Made by a program: the position numbers and the translations under genes
The notes under the pieces: generated by a model
What the model saw: only the letters and a program-made list of their open reading frames with translations
Database searches by the model: none
Told to the model about the DNA's origin: nothing
Assembly: GCA_946528555.1 (NCBI GenBank)
Contig: CAMMYS010000029.1
Coordinates: 26,258 to 90,257, forward strand
DNA: 64,000 bases
Direction: 5' to 3'
From: an uncultured Mycoplasmatota bacterium
GTDB taxonomy: Bacteria; Bacillota_I; Bacilli_A; RF39; UBA660
Shown here: piece by piece, positions 32,060 through 40,041 of the stretch
Numbering within the stretch: the first letter of the stretch is position 1
Layout: each line of letters begins with the position of its first letter

Positions 32060-33466
32060 ATGTTGAAAGTTTATAACACGATAAGTCGTGAAAAAGAAGA
32101 ATTTATTCCATTACATGGAAAGAATGTTGGTATGTATGTCTGTGGACCTACTGTTTATGGTTATCCTCATTTAGGTCATGCTAAAAGTTATATTAGTTTT
32201 GATACTATTTATAGATATCTTAAATATTCAGGATACAATGTTAAATACGTTCAAAATATAACTGATGTAGGACATTTAGTAGGAGATGCTGATGAAGGAG
32301 AATCTAAAATAGAAAAACAAGCTAAGATAGAGCAAATAGATCCATATCAAATTGCATACAAATATGAGAAAATCTATTTCGATTGTATGGATAAATTAAA
32401 TGTATCTAGACCAGATGTATCTTGTAGAGCAACAGGTCACATTATTGAAATCATTGATATGGTTCAAACTTTAGTAGATAAAGGATATGCTTATGTCACT
32501 AAAGAAAATAATGTTTATTTTGAAATAGATAAATATAAAGACTATGGAAAGTTATCACGTAGAAATATTGATGAAACTGTTAGTGGTGAGAGAATAGAAG
32601 TTGCTAGTGATAAGAAAAGACCAGAAGATTTTGCATTATGGAAAGCTGCTGATAAAACTCATTTAATGAAATGGCCAAGTCCTTGGGGAGAAGGTTATCC
32701 AGGATGGCATATTGAATGTTCTGTTATGTCTAAAAAATATTTAGGAGATACTTTTGATATTCATGGTGGTGGTATGGATAATATATTCCCACATCATGAA
32801 TGTGAAACAGCACAAAGTGAATGTGCTAATGGAGTACCTTTTGTTAAATATTTTATTCACAATAACTTAGTAACAGTAAATGGTCAAAAGATGGGTAAAT
32901 CATTAGGTAATTTTATTACATTACCAGATTTATTTAAAAAATTTGATCCAGTAATAGTAAGATTCTTTACATTATTATCTCATTATAGAAGACCAACTGA
33001 TTTTGATGATGAAAAATTAGCTGAAGCTAAAAAGAATTATGAGGGTGTAGTAAAATCACTTTCTAAAGCTATTAAAGGTGCATCTGAAGAATATACTAAA
33101 GATGAAGAAATAGAAGAAATTAAGAACAAATTTATTGAAGCAATGGATGATGACTTTAATACAAGTCTTGCTATTAGTTATGTCTATGAAATTAGTAAAC
33201 TTGCTAATAAAACAGATGATGCTAATAAATTAAGAGGAATCGTTAATTTCTTTGAAGAAGTAGTTGAACCAATACTAGGTATTTCATTTAAAGAAGAATC
33301 AGCATCTGATTCAAAAGATGATGAATTAATAAATTTAATAATTGAATTAAGAAAACAAGCAAGAGATGAAAAGAGATATGATTTATCTGATCAAATTAGA
33401 GATAAGTTATCTGATATTGGAATTACTCTTAAAGATTCAAGAGAAGGAACTACATATGAAAAATAA
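32060..33466 (+). CDS. cysS: Cysteinyl-tRNA synthetase
   Basis: CysRS charges tRNA-Cys. The 468-residue class I synthetase has CGPTVYGYPHLGHAKSY (zinc Cys plus HIGH-type motif HLGH), GYPGWHIECSVMS (zinc ligands), IFPHHECETAQSE and the KMSKS-type loop KMGKSLGNF. AGAGGTGG precedes ATG 32060. It has its own promoter and a palindromic terminator overlapping the stop. Beyond that stop the same frame runs open to 33551 (see the gene-remnant entry). Confidence 0.97.
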   Translation: MLKVYNTISREKEEFIPLHGKNVGMYVCGPTVYGYPHLGHAKSYISFDTIYRYLKYSGYNVKYVQNITDVGHLVGDADEGESKIEKQAKIEQIDPYQIAYKYEKIYFDCMDKLNVSRPDVSCRATGHIIEIIDMVQTLVDKGYAYVTKENNVYFEIDKYKDYGKLSRRNIDETVSGERIEVASDKKRPEDFALWKAADKTHLMKWPSPWGEGYPGWHIECSVMSKKYLGDTFDIHGGGMDNIFPHHECETAQSECANGVPFVKYFIHNNLVTVNGQKMGKSLGNFITLPDLFKKFDPVIVRFFTLLSHYRRPTDFDDEKLAEAKKNYEGVVKSLSKAIKGASEEYTKDEEIEEIKNKFIEAMDDDFNTSLAISYVYEISKLANKTDDANKLRGIVNFFEEVVEPILGISFKEESASDSKDDELINLIIELRKQARDEKRYDLSDQIRDKLSDIGITLKDSREGTTYEK

Positions 33467-33490
33467 TTGGAATATTCCAATTATTTTTTT
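33462..33490 (+). terminator. Palindromic terminator after cysS
   Basis: A perfect 24-base palindrome (33462-33485) containing the cysS stop codon, followed by T7. Confidence 0.8.
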
Positions 33491-33553
33491 ACGTATATAA
33501 TTAAGAAAAAAGATGATGATCTTGATGAAGAGGATTATGGATTTGACAAATAA
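33482..33553 (+). pseudogene. Possible C-terminal remnant of a lost gene
   Basis: Between two terminators, an open stretch reads YIIKKKDDDLDEEDYGFDK and a stop at 33551-33553, immediately followed by a terminator hairpin, exactly as a real gene end would look. It has no start codon with a binding site. The hydrophobic-then-KKK-then-acidic composition resembles the tail of a membrane-anchored protein. It happens to be in frame with cysS. The interpretation as a deletion scar is inferred. Confidence 0.35.
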
Positions 33554-33574
33554 ACGTCTTATATAAGACGTTTT
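33552..33574 (+). terminator. Orphan palindromic terminator
   Basis: A perfect 22-base palindrome (33552-33573) overlapping the stop of the remnant frame, followed by T4AG. Confidence 0.6.
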
Positions 33575-33606
33575 AGTTTTGAATATTTGTATAAAAAACA
33601 ATATTT

Positions 33607-33615
33607 TGATAAAAT
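33607..33615 (+). promoter_or_regulatory. Extended -10 promoter of the VanY-like gene
   Basis: TGATAAAAT, hexamer 33610-33615, followed by GGTGAA before ATG 33633. Confidence 0.58.
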
Positions 33616-33632
33616 AAAGATGGTGAAAGACA

Positions 33633-34568
33633 ATGGTTGTAAAGAAATTCAATTATTATAGATTTACTATGTTTATTATAGCTATAGTAGCTATTATTGT
33701 TTTTGCTGTTAAATATCACAATCAAAAAAAATATGAAGAATCTTTAGAATTTCATTTATTACAAATAGGATATGATTTAAATGAGACTAAAGTTATAGAA
33801 GATAAATTAGATAAAAATGAAACAGATATTATATTAAAAAAAGAATATAATGAACACATAGATGATTTTATACAAGAAAAATATTTTATATTTAATAATT
33901 TAGATAAATATTTGGATTATAAAAAAGAAAATAAAAAAACTGATTATAGTAAAATAGTTTCAATTATAAATACAGAAGCTAATATTGAATGGATTGAAAA
34001 TGAAAGAGAAACCGACTTATCAAAAGAAGAATTAATGTTAGTTAATCGTATTTATTCATTAGGCGAATATGAGCCTGAAGATTTAGTAGATGTACCCGTT
34101 AAATTTGCATATAATGGTGTTAAATTAAGTGCAAGTATAGTAGGACCATTAGAAGATTTAATAACTGATGCTAAAGCAGCAGGTTATACAATAGTAGTAT
34201 CATCAGGATATAGATCATATTCTACACAAGAAAAGATTTATAATAGTTATGTAAATGCACATGGAACTAGAGAAGCAGATGAAGTAGTAGCAAGACCAGG
34301 ACATTCAGAATATCAAACAGGATTATGCTTAGATTTTGATATATATGGTTATTCTGGTGATAAATTAGAAAGTGAAGCATATCAATGGTTAATAAATAAT
34401 GCTAAAAATTATGGTTTTATTCTTAGACATACTAAAGAAAAAGAAGATTTAACTCTATATAGTGCATCTTCATGGAAATTTAGATATGTTGGAGAAGAAG
34501 CGGCAGAGAAAATGAGTAATGAAAATTTAAGTTTTGAAGAATACTATGCTTATTATGTTAGGGGGTAA
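33633..34568 (+). CDS. VanY/M15B-fold protein lacking most catalytic residues (probable pseudoenzyme)
   Basis: The 311-residue protein has an N-terminal membrane anchor (about residues 12-28), a charged helical stalk (30-130) and a C-terminal peptidase M15B fold. Fold signatures are clear: SSGYRSYSTQ, ARPGHSEYQTGLCLDFD, NAKNYGFILRH and WKFRYVG. Family enzymes are zinc D-Ala-D-Ala carboxypeptidases with SEHxxGxxxD and ExWHxRYVG. Here the first His is Tyr227, the catalytic Glu position is Ser279 and the second His is Lys282; only Asp234 remains. It probably binds rather than cuts peptidoglycan. It lies 3 bases before yvcK. Confidence 0.82.
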   Translation: MVVKKFNYYRFTMFIIAIVAIIVFAVKYHNQKKYEESLEFHLLQIGYDLNETKVIEDKLDKNETDIILKKEYNEHIDDFIQEKYFIFNNLDKYLDYKKENKKTDYSKIVSIINTEANIEWIENERETDLSKEELMLVNRIYSLGEYEPEDLVDVPVKFAYNGVKLSASIVGPLEDLITDAKAAGYTIVVSSGYRSYSTQEKIYNSYVNAHGTREADEVVARPGHSEYQTGLCLDFDIYGYSGDKLESEAYQWLINNAKNYGFILRHTKEKEDLTLYSASSWKFRYVGEEAAEKMSNENLSFEEYYAYYVRG

Positions 34569-34571
34569 ATC

Positions 34572-35513
34572 ATGAATAACAATAAAATAGTAGTTTTAGG
34601 TGGTGGAACTGGTCAATCTATATTATTAGGTGGACTTAAGAAATTTCCATTTGATATTACAGCAGTAGTTAGTGTATGTGATGATGGCGGTTCTACAGGA
34701 AAAATTAGAAGAGATTTTAGTGTCCCAGCAATGGGCGATTTAAGAAGAGTTATAATTGCTTTATCAGAAACAGATGATATTATAGATAAACTATGTAATT
34801 ATCGTTTTAAAACTGGCATTGATTTTGAAGGACACACAGTTGGTAACATTTTATTAACAGCTCTTACAGAAATTTGTGGTAATATGTCTTCTGGTATTAA
34901 ACAAATAGATAACATATTAAATATGAAAGGTAAAGTATTACCACTTACTGATGATGATGTTACTTTAATGGGTGAAATGGAAGATGGAAGTATCGTTGAA
35001 GGAGAACATCATATTACTGAATCTGATAAAAAGATAAAAAGAGTTTTCTATAAAAAGAAACCAAAAATTAATAAAGAGGTTATTTCTGCTATTAAAGAAG
35101 CAGATGCAATAGTTCTTAGTATGGGTAGTGTATATACAAGCATTATTCCAAACTTATTAAGTGATAAAATTACAAGTGCAATAGATGAAAGTAATGCTAA
35201 AATCATTTATGTATGTAATTTATTTACACAACCTGGTGAAACAGATGACTTTAAAGTAAGTGATCATGTTGACTTATTAAATAGTTATTTAGGTAATAGA
35301 AAAATAGATTATGTTATTACTAATAGTGAAAAAGTATCTAAAAAAATAGTTAAAAAATATCAAACTTTAGAACAAAAAGATTTAGTAGAAACAGATCCTA
35401 AGAAAATAAAAGCTAAATTAATACAAAAACCTTTATTAAAAATGGAAGGTGAGTATTTAAGACATGATACTGTTAAGATAGGCCTTGAATTAATGAATAT
35501 TTTGATAAAATAG
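34572..35513 (+). CDS. yvcK: YvcK/CofD-like protein (gluconeogenesis factor family)
   Basis: The 313-residue protein has VVLGGGTGQSILLGGLKKF, VSVCDDGGSTGKIRRDF and PAMGDLRRVIIALSE, the UDP-sugar/nucleotide-binding signatures of the YvcK family. In Bacillus subtilis YvcK is needed for growth on gluconeogenic carbon and for correct localisation of penicillin-binding protein 1. In many Firmicutes it sits between rapZ and whiA; here it instead follows the VanY-like envelope gene by 3 bases, which fits a cell-wall connection. Confidence 0.93.
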   Translation: MNNNKIVVLGGGTGQSILLGGLKKFPFDITAVVSVCDDGGSTGKIRRDFSVPAMGDLRRVIIALSETDDIIDKLCNYRFKTGIDFEGHTVGNILLTALTEICGNMSSGIKQIDNILNMKGKVLPLTDDDVTLMGEMEDGSIVEGEHHITESDKKIKRVFYKKKPKINKEVISAIKEADAIVLSMGSVYTSIIPNLLSDKITSAIDESNAKIIYVCNLFTQPGETDDFKVSDHVDLLNSYLGNRKIDYVITNSEKVSKKIVKKYQTLEQKDLVETDPKKIKAKLIQKPLLKMEGEYLRHDTVKIGLELMNILIK

Positions 35514-35523
35514 TAGTTTTTAC

Positions 35524-35553
35524 TTGACTTAATCGGGTTTTATATGTTAATAT
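35524..35553 (+). promoter_or_regulatory. Promoter of tRNA-Ala
   Basis: TTGACT (35524-35529), 18-base spacer, TAATAT (35548-35553) preceded by TGT. A small hairpin (CTTGA/TCAAG, 35561-35576) lies in the leader. Confidence 0.65.
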
Positions 35554-35588
35554 TTATATGCTTGATTAATTTCAAGTGCCTACCTAGT

Positions 35589-35665
35589 GGGGAATTAGCT
35601 CAGTTGGCTAGAGCATCTGCCTTGCACGCAGGAGGTCGCGGGTTCAAGTCCCACATTCTCCACCA
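35589..35665 (+). tRNA. tRNA-Ala (anticodon TGC)
   Basis: 77 bases including encoded CCA. Acceptor GGGGAAT pairs with ATTCTCC (one G-T), the D arm is AGCTCAGTTGGCTAGAGC, the anticodon loop CTTGCAC carries TGC, and the T loop is TTCAAGT. The T stem GCGGG/CCCAC contains one C-A mismatch at pair 50-64. Confidence 0.96.
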
Positions 35666-35675
35666 TTAGATAATT

Positions 35676-35700
35676 AAGTCCTTATAAAGGACTTTTTTTA
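35676..35700 (+). terminator. Intrinsic terminator after tRNA-Ala
   Basis: 8-bp stem AAGTCCTT/AAGGACTT (35676-35683 with 35687-35694), 3-base loop, T run. Confidence 0.88.
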
Positions 35701-35730
35701 TTGCAATAAATTAATAAAATATAGTATAAT
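35701..35730 (+). promoter_or_regulatory. Promoter of the CPBP protease gene
   Basis: TTGCAA (35701-35706), 18-base spacer, TATAAT (35725-35730). Confidence 0.65.
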
Positions 35731-35768
35731 TAATAATAGAATAATAGGGTAAGGAAGAGGTGTAATAG

Positions 35769-37331
35769 ATGGCTTCAAAGAAAAATAAAAAAGAAAAGAA
35801 AGTTTTAAAAGAAGAAATAATTGAAAAGAAAGAAGAAGCAATTGAAGTTGTAGAAGTTAAAAAAACTGAAACTCCTTCTAAAAGAAGAAATATTTTTATT
35901 TATTTCTTAATGATGATAGGTGTATTTGGAATTATTAACTTATTATCAATGTTTATATCACTTGATTTATCAGAATTAGCAACATATCACAGATATGGTG
36001 ATGATATAATTATTGAACTATTTTATGCAATTTTAGTTTTAATAGTAATGTTACTATTTAAAAATGCTTATGTATTTACAAATAAAAAAGAAAAATTATA
36101 TAAAGCACTATTTATGGCATCACCAGTTTTGTTATTTTCAATAATAATATTGGTTACTAATATAACTAGTGTATCAATGAGTGCTCCTGAAGTATTAACA
36201 ACAAGTAATATTGTTAGTTTAGCATTGTTATGTGGATTAATTGGTATTACAGAAGAGTTTTTATGTAGAGGATGGTTACAAAATGAATTTTTAGAAAGAT
36301 ATGGTGATACTAAGAAGAATGTTATAATATCAATTATATTTTCTTCATTTATATTTGGTTTCATGCATATTACTAACATTTTCTCAACATCACAAAACTT
36401 ATTTGAAACATTATTACAAATATTAAATGCTATGTCACTTGGATTCTTCTTTGGAATTTTATATTATAAGACTAAAAATATTTGGTCAGTAATTATATTA
36501 CATGCGTTTTATGATTTTGCTATTATGTTTGGAGAATTAGCTATTATAAAAGAATGTAGTTATGGAGTAGCAACATCACAAATATTATTAGCAAGTAGTT
36601 TATCTACAGCAATGTTAAGTACATTCTGGATTTTATGTTCATTATTAATTTATAAGAGATGTAATTTCCCAGATCAAAAAGCATCACTTACAAAAATGAG
36701 AGATTTTTATTTAATAGTTATTCCATTAATGGTATTTGCATTTATATTTGCTGTATTTCCATATGAAAATATAATTGATGATTATTCAGATTATCTAATT
36801 TGTTATAATTATAATGATTTAAAATTAGAAGATAATTATATATTACATTATCCAAAATATGATAAATTTAATATAAGAGATAATAGTTCAAAGTCTTCAC
36901 TAGAATTAGAAAATGATGAAATAAAAGAAGTAGTAAGAGTAGGTAATTATGATTTCTCAGTATCTTTAAAAAATCAAATGCCAGTTATTAGAAATAATAT
37001 AACTGAAACAGAAGTTAAATTAAGTGAAGAACCTGCTCATGATATCATAGTAATAGAAAATGAAGATAGTTTTATAATTTCATTTGTAACATTAGATGAT
37101 AATTTAAATGAACATGTATATATAAGTACATTTATGAATAAAGAAAACTTATCAAACTCTGATGAATATTTAAATAATGTAGTTGAATCATTTAGAAGAT
37201 TAGATTTACCAGATGTTGATAGATTAGGATATATTACTATTGAAGGTAAGAAAGGTAATTATCCTGCATATACTTCTTTAGATCATGATTTGTTCATAGT
37301 ACTTGATGATGAATTATATATTGTAAAATAA
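35769..37331 (+). CDS. CPBP (CAAX/Abi) family intramembrane protease with C-terminal outer domain
   Basis: The 520-residue protein begins with a Lys/Glu-rich cytosolic tail (residues 1-38), followed by about eight membrane spans (40-330). The CPBP motifs are present: EEFLCRGWL (EExxxR), FIFGFMHI (FxxxH) and LHAFYDF (HxxxD). Residues about 335-520 form an extracytoplasmic domain not typical of the family. CPBP proteins are glutamic intramembrane endopeptidases with roles in protein processing or bacteriocin immunity; the substrate here is unknown. AGGAAGAGGTG precedes the start. Confidence 0.85.
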   Translation: MASKKNKKEKKVLKEEIIEKKEEAIEVVEVKKTETPSKRRNIFIYFLMMIGVFGIINLLSMFISLDLSELATYHRYGDDIIIELFYAILVLIVMLLFKNAYVFTNKKEKLYKALFMASPVLLFSIIILVTNITSVSMSAPEVLTTSNIVSLALLCGLIGITEEFLCRGWLQNEFLERYGDTKKNVIISIIFSSFIFGFMHITNIFSTSQNLFETLLQILNAMSLGFFFGILYYKTKNIWSVIILHAFYDFAIMFGELAIIKECSYGVATSQILLASSLSTAMLSTFWILCSLLIYKRCNFPDQKASLTKMRDFYLIVIPLMVFAFIFAVFPYENIIDDYSDYLICYNYNDLKLEDNYILHYPKYDKFNIRDNSSKSSLELENDEIKEVVRVGNYDFSVSLKNQMPVIRNNITETEVKLSEEPAHDIIVIENEDSFIISFVTLDDNLNEHVYISTFMNKENLSNSDEYLNNVVESFRRLDLPDVDRLGYITIEGKKGNYPAYTSLDHDLFIVLDDELYIVK

Positions 37332-37360
37332 AAAAGTGAAGATAATCTTCACTTTTTATT
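37331..37360. terminator. Bidirectional terminator between the CPBP gene and RNase J
   Basis: An 11-bp stem (37332-37342 with 37346-37356), 3-base loop, A5 on the left and T5 on the right. Confidence 0.85.
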
Positions 37361-39023
37361 TGCTTAAAATCATTGGAATAATAATAGGTCTTCTACCAGT
37401 TAATTCAATTACATATGCATTTAATTCTAATATTATTCTATTTTTTAAATCAGTTAAACTAAAACTTGGTTTATCTAATTCTTGATTAATAATTTCAGAT
37501 GTTTTATCTTGTATTTGCTTTATTAGTTCTTGATTATCATTTACTACTACAAAACCTCTTGTAGTGATATTTGGTTCAATTAACATTTTCTTATTTTTAA
37601 CATCTAAATTTAATATTGCTACTAATACACCATCTGTTGACATTATTTTTCTATCTTTAATAATAGATACTCCAACATCACCAATTCTATTACCATCAAC
37701 ATATATTTCATTTATAGGTATTGAACCTTTTCTATAAACTTTACCATCTTTAATAGCAAGAACATCACCATTTTTATTAACAAATGTATTATCTTCTTTA
37801 ACACCACATTGTACTGCTAAAGCAGCATGTGCCATTAACATTCTATATTCACCATGCATTGGCATAAAGTATTCAGGTTTAACAAGTCTTAATAATAATT
37901 TTAATTCATCTTGTCTTGCATGACCACTTGTATGAACATTTGAATCGCTAGCATTTGTATATACTTTAGCACCTTTTAAATATAATTTATTAATTGTTCT
38001 GTTAATAGAAAGTGCATTTCCTGGAATAGGTGATGATGAGAAGATAACTACATCATCAGGAAGTAATGTAATACTTTTATCTGTTCCATTAGCTATTCTA
38101 GATAATGCTGCTAAAGGTTCACCTTGAGAACCAGTACATAATAAACATACTTTTGAAGGTTCTAATTTATTAGCTTCTTCACTTGATATAAATATATCTT
38201 CATCTTTAATATATCCACATTCTAATGCAATACCAATATTAGTACTCATACTTCTACCAAATGTAGCAATTTTTCTATTATTTTCTTTACAAGTTTGAAC
38301 TATATGAGTAAGTCTATAAATATTACTTGCAAATGTAGCAAGAATAATTCTAGAATTCTTATTTTCTGAGAATATTTCTCCTAAAGCTTCATCAACTACA
38401 GATTCACTATTAGAAAAACCAGGAAGTAAAGCATTTGTTGAATCACTCATAAGAACTGTAACACCTTTATTACCAATTTCTGCTATTTTACCTAAGTTAG
38501 CTACAGGTCCAATAGGAGTTAAGTCAAACTTAAAGTCTCCAGTTTCAACAATTGTTCCATTAACAGTTTTAATAGCCATTCCAAATGAATCTGGAATAGA
38601 GTGAGTTGTTGTAAAGAACTCTATATCAAAATGTTTAGTTTTAATATGTAAATCTTCATTAACAGTTACAACCTCAGGGCATCCAATATTCTTTTCACTT
38701 AATTTATTTTTAATTAATTTTTCAGCTATTTTAGGTGTATAAATTACAGGTATATTAATAGATTGAAGTAAGAAAGGTATACCACCTATATGATCTTCAT
38801 GACCATGTGTTATGATTAAACCTTTAATTTTGTCTTGCATATTTTTAAGTTGCATAAAATCTGCTAAAACATAATCAATTCCCATAAGATTATCTTCAGG
38901 GAACATAACACCACAATCTATAATAAACAATTCATCTTCATGCATTACAACATACATGTTTTTACCAACTTCGCCAAGACCACCTAAAGCACAAAGCAAA
39001 GTTTCTTTGTTATCACTTTTCAT
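37356..39023 (-). CDS. rnj: Ribonuclease J
   Basis: RNase J is a zinc-dependent 5'-3' exonuclease and endonuclease central to mRNA decay and rRNA maturation in Firmicutes. The 555-residue protein has the metallo-beta-lactamase motif THGHEDHIGG (about residues 73-82), the beta-CASP domain (MSDSTNALLPG, FASNIYR, LLCTGSQGEP) and the HTSGHARQDE motif, then a C-terminal domain. ATG 39023 is preferred over ATG 39032, because the AAAGGA site would leave only 1 base to the latter. It has a near-perfect promoter. Confidence 0.96.
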   Translation of the reverse strand: MKSDNKETLLCALGGLGEVGKNMYVVMHEDELFIIDCGVMFPEDNLMGIDYVLADFMQLKNMQDKIKGLIITHGHEDHIGGIPFLLQSINIPVIYTPKIAEKLIKNKLSEKNIGCPEVVTVNEDLHIKTKHFDIEFFTTTHSIPDSFGMAIKTVNGTIVETGDFKFDLTPIGPVANLGKIAEIGNKGVTVLMSDSTNALLPGFSNSESVVDEALGEIFSENKNSRIILATFASNIYRLTHIVQTCKENNRKIATFGRSMSTNIGIALECGYIKDEDIFISSEEANKLEPSKVCLLCTGSQGEPLAALSRIANGTDKSITLLPDDVVIFSSSPIPGNALSINRTINKLYLKGAKVYTNASDSNVHTSGHARQDELKLLLRLVKPEYFMPMHGEYRMLMAHAALAVQCGVKEDNTFVNKNGDVLAIKDGKVYRKGSIPINEIYVDGNRIGDVGVSIIKDRKIMSTDGVLVAILNLDVKNKKMLIEPNITTRGFVVVNDNQELIKQIQDKTSEIINQELDKPSFSLTDLKNRIILELNAYVIELTGRRPIIIPMILSK

Positions 39024-39063
39024 TAATCTCATTTCCTTTCAAAAAGTCAAATCAGTGCTTATC

Positions 39064-39092
39064 ATTATAGCAAAAAGTTTGATATTTGTCAA
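39064..39092 (-). promoter_or_regulatory. Consensus promoter of RNase J (minus strand)
   Basis: TTGACA (39092-39087), 17-base spacer, TATAAT (39069-39064) preceded by TGC: a full consensus promoter with extended -10. It overlaps the opposing promoter of the methyltransferase gene. Confidence 0.9.
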
Positions 39093-39107
39093 AATACTAG
39101 TTATAAT
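39079..39107 (+). promoter_or_regulatory. Promoter of the methyltransferase-ylxM operon
   Basis: TTGATA (39079-39084), 17-base spacer, TATAAT (39102-39107). It overlaps the RNase J promoter on the other strand over 14 bases. Confidence 0.8.
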
Positions 39108-39117
39108 TATAACTAGT
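39096..39117. repeat. 22-base perfect palindrome at the divergent promoters
   Basis: The arms ACTAGTTATAA and TTATAACTAGT meet without a spacer. The palindrome contains the plus-strand -10 box and ends next to the GGGGGAG binding site, so it could be an operator or form a 5' hairpin. Confidence 0.7.
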
Positions 39118-39128
39118 GGGGGAGTTAT

Positions 39129-39716
39129 ATGGGAACACTAACGTATTATAATGAAAATGCTAAAAAATATTTTGATAAAACTATTAATGTTGATATGAGA
39201 AAACAATATGAAATGTTTTTAAAGTATATCAAAGATGGTGGAAAAATATTAGACTTTGGATGTGGTAGTGGAAGAGATTCATTATATTTTCATAATCTTG
39301 GCTATGAAGTATATCCAATAGATGGTAGTATTGAGATGTGTAAACTTGCTCATCAATATACATCTTTACCTGTAAAGTGTATGAACTTTAGTGAATTAAG
39401 TGATATAGATTATTATGATGGTATATGGGCATGTTCAACAATATTACATGTTCCTAGAAAAGAATTATTGAGCGTATTAATTAAATTAAGAAACTCATTA
39501 AAACAAGATGGTTATATGTATACATCATTTACTGATGGTTACGATAAAGAAGAAAATAAAGAAGATGGTAGATATTTTAATGATTTATCAAAAGATAAGT
39601 TTATATCTTTATCAAGTGATGCTGGATTTGAAATAATAGATCAAAGTACAAATAAATCACTTGTGTTAAGTCATAAAGATGTTTACTGGAGTAGTTATAT
39701 ATTAAAGAGGAAATAA
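39129..39716 (+). CDS. Class I SAM-dependent methyltransferase
   Basis: The 195-residue protein has motif I ILDFGCGSGRDSLYF (about residues 40-54) and an acidic YPIDGS at the end of strand 2, both SAM contacts, then WACSTILHVPRKEL, typical of TehB/UbiE-like small-molecule methyltransferases. The substrate is unknown. GGGGGAG precedes ATG 39129. It starts a compact operon with the MazG-like gene (1 base away), ftsY and ylxM. Confidence 0.85.
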   Translation: MGTLTYYNENAKKYFDKTINVDMRKQYEMFLKYIKDGGKILDFGCGSGRDSLYFHNLGYEVYPIDGSIEMCKLAHQYTSLPVKCMNFSELSDIDYYDGIWACSTILHVPRKELLSVLIKLRNSLKQDGYMYTSFTDGYDKEENKEDGRYFNDLSKDKFISLSSDAGFEIIDQSTNKSLVLSHKDVYWSSYILKRK

Positions 39717-39717
39717 T

Positions 39718-40038
39718 ATGAAAAGAGAATTTAATAAATTAGTTCGCGATAATATTCCACAAATTATTGAAAATAATGGTGAACAAGCATTTACAAGAAT
39801 ACTTGATGATGAAGAATATAAACGTGAATTAGAAAATAAAATATTAGAAGAATATGAAGAGATGTTAGCTGCTAGTGGAAAAGAAAGAATAGAAGAATTA
39901 GCTGATATGTTAGAAATAATAAAATGTTTAGCTAAATTAGAAAATTCTTCATTAGAAGAAGTAGAAGAAGTAGCTAACCAAAAAGTATTAAAAAGAGGAT
40001 CTTTTGATAAAAAGATATTTTTAGAAAGGACAGAATAA
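39718..40038 (+). CDS. MazG-like nucleoside triphosphate pyrophosphohydrolase
   Basis: This 106-residue all-alpha protein resembles the PRA-PH/MazG superfamily. KLVRDNIPQII opens it, and the metal-binding pattern EEYEEML (ExxE) followed by EELADMLEIIK (ExxD) lies at about residues 42-71. Such enzymes hydrolyse non-canonical or excess NTPs to NMP and pyrophosphate. AAAGAGGA precedes ATG 39718, one base after the methyltransferase stop. Confidence 0.83.
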   Translation: MKREFNKLVRDNIPQIIENNGEQAFTRILDDEEYKRELENKILEEYEEMLAASGKERIEELADMLEIIKCLAKLENSSLEEVEEVANQKVLKRGSFDKKIFLERTE

Positions 40039-40041
40039 AAA

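Noticed and set aside
33467..33553. C-terminal extension of CysRS by stop-codon readthrough
   Set aside because: A terminator hairpin spans the cysS stop and the protein is full length at that stop; the open frame beyond it is better explained as chance or a gene remnant.
35769..37331. Abortive-infection (Abi) phage-defence gene
   Set aside because: CPBP proteins are sometimes labelled Abi, but the neighbours are housekeeping genes and nothing supports a defence role.
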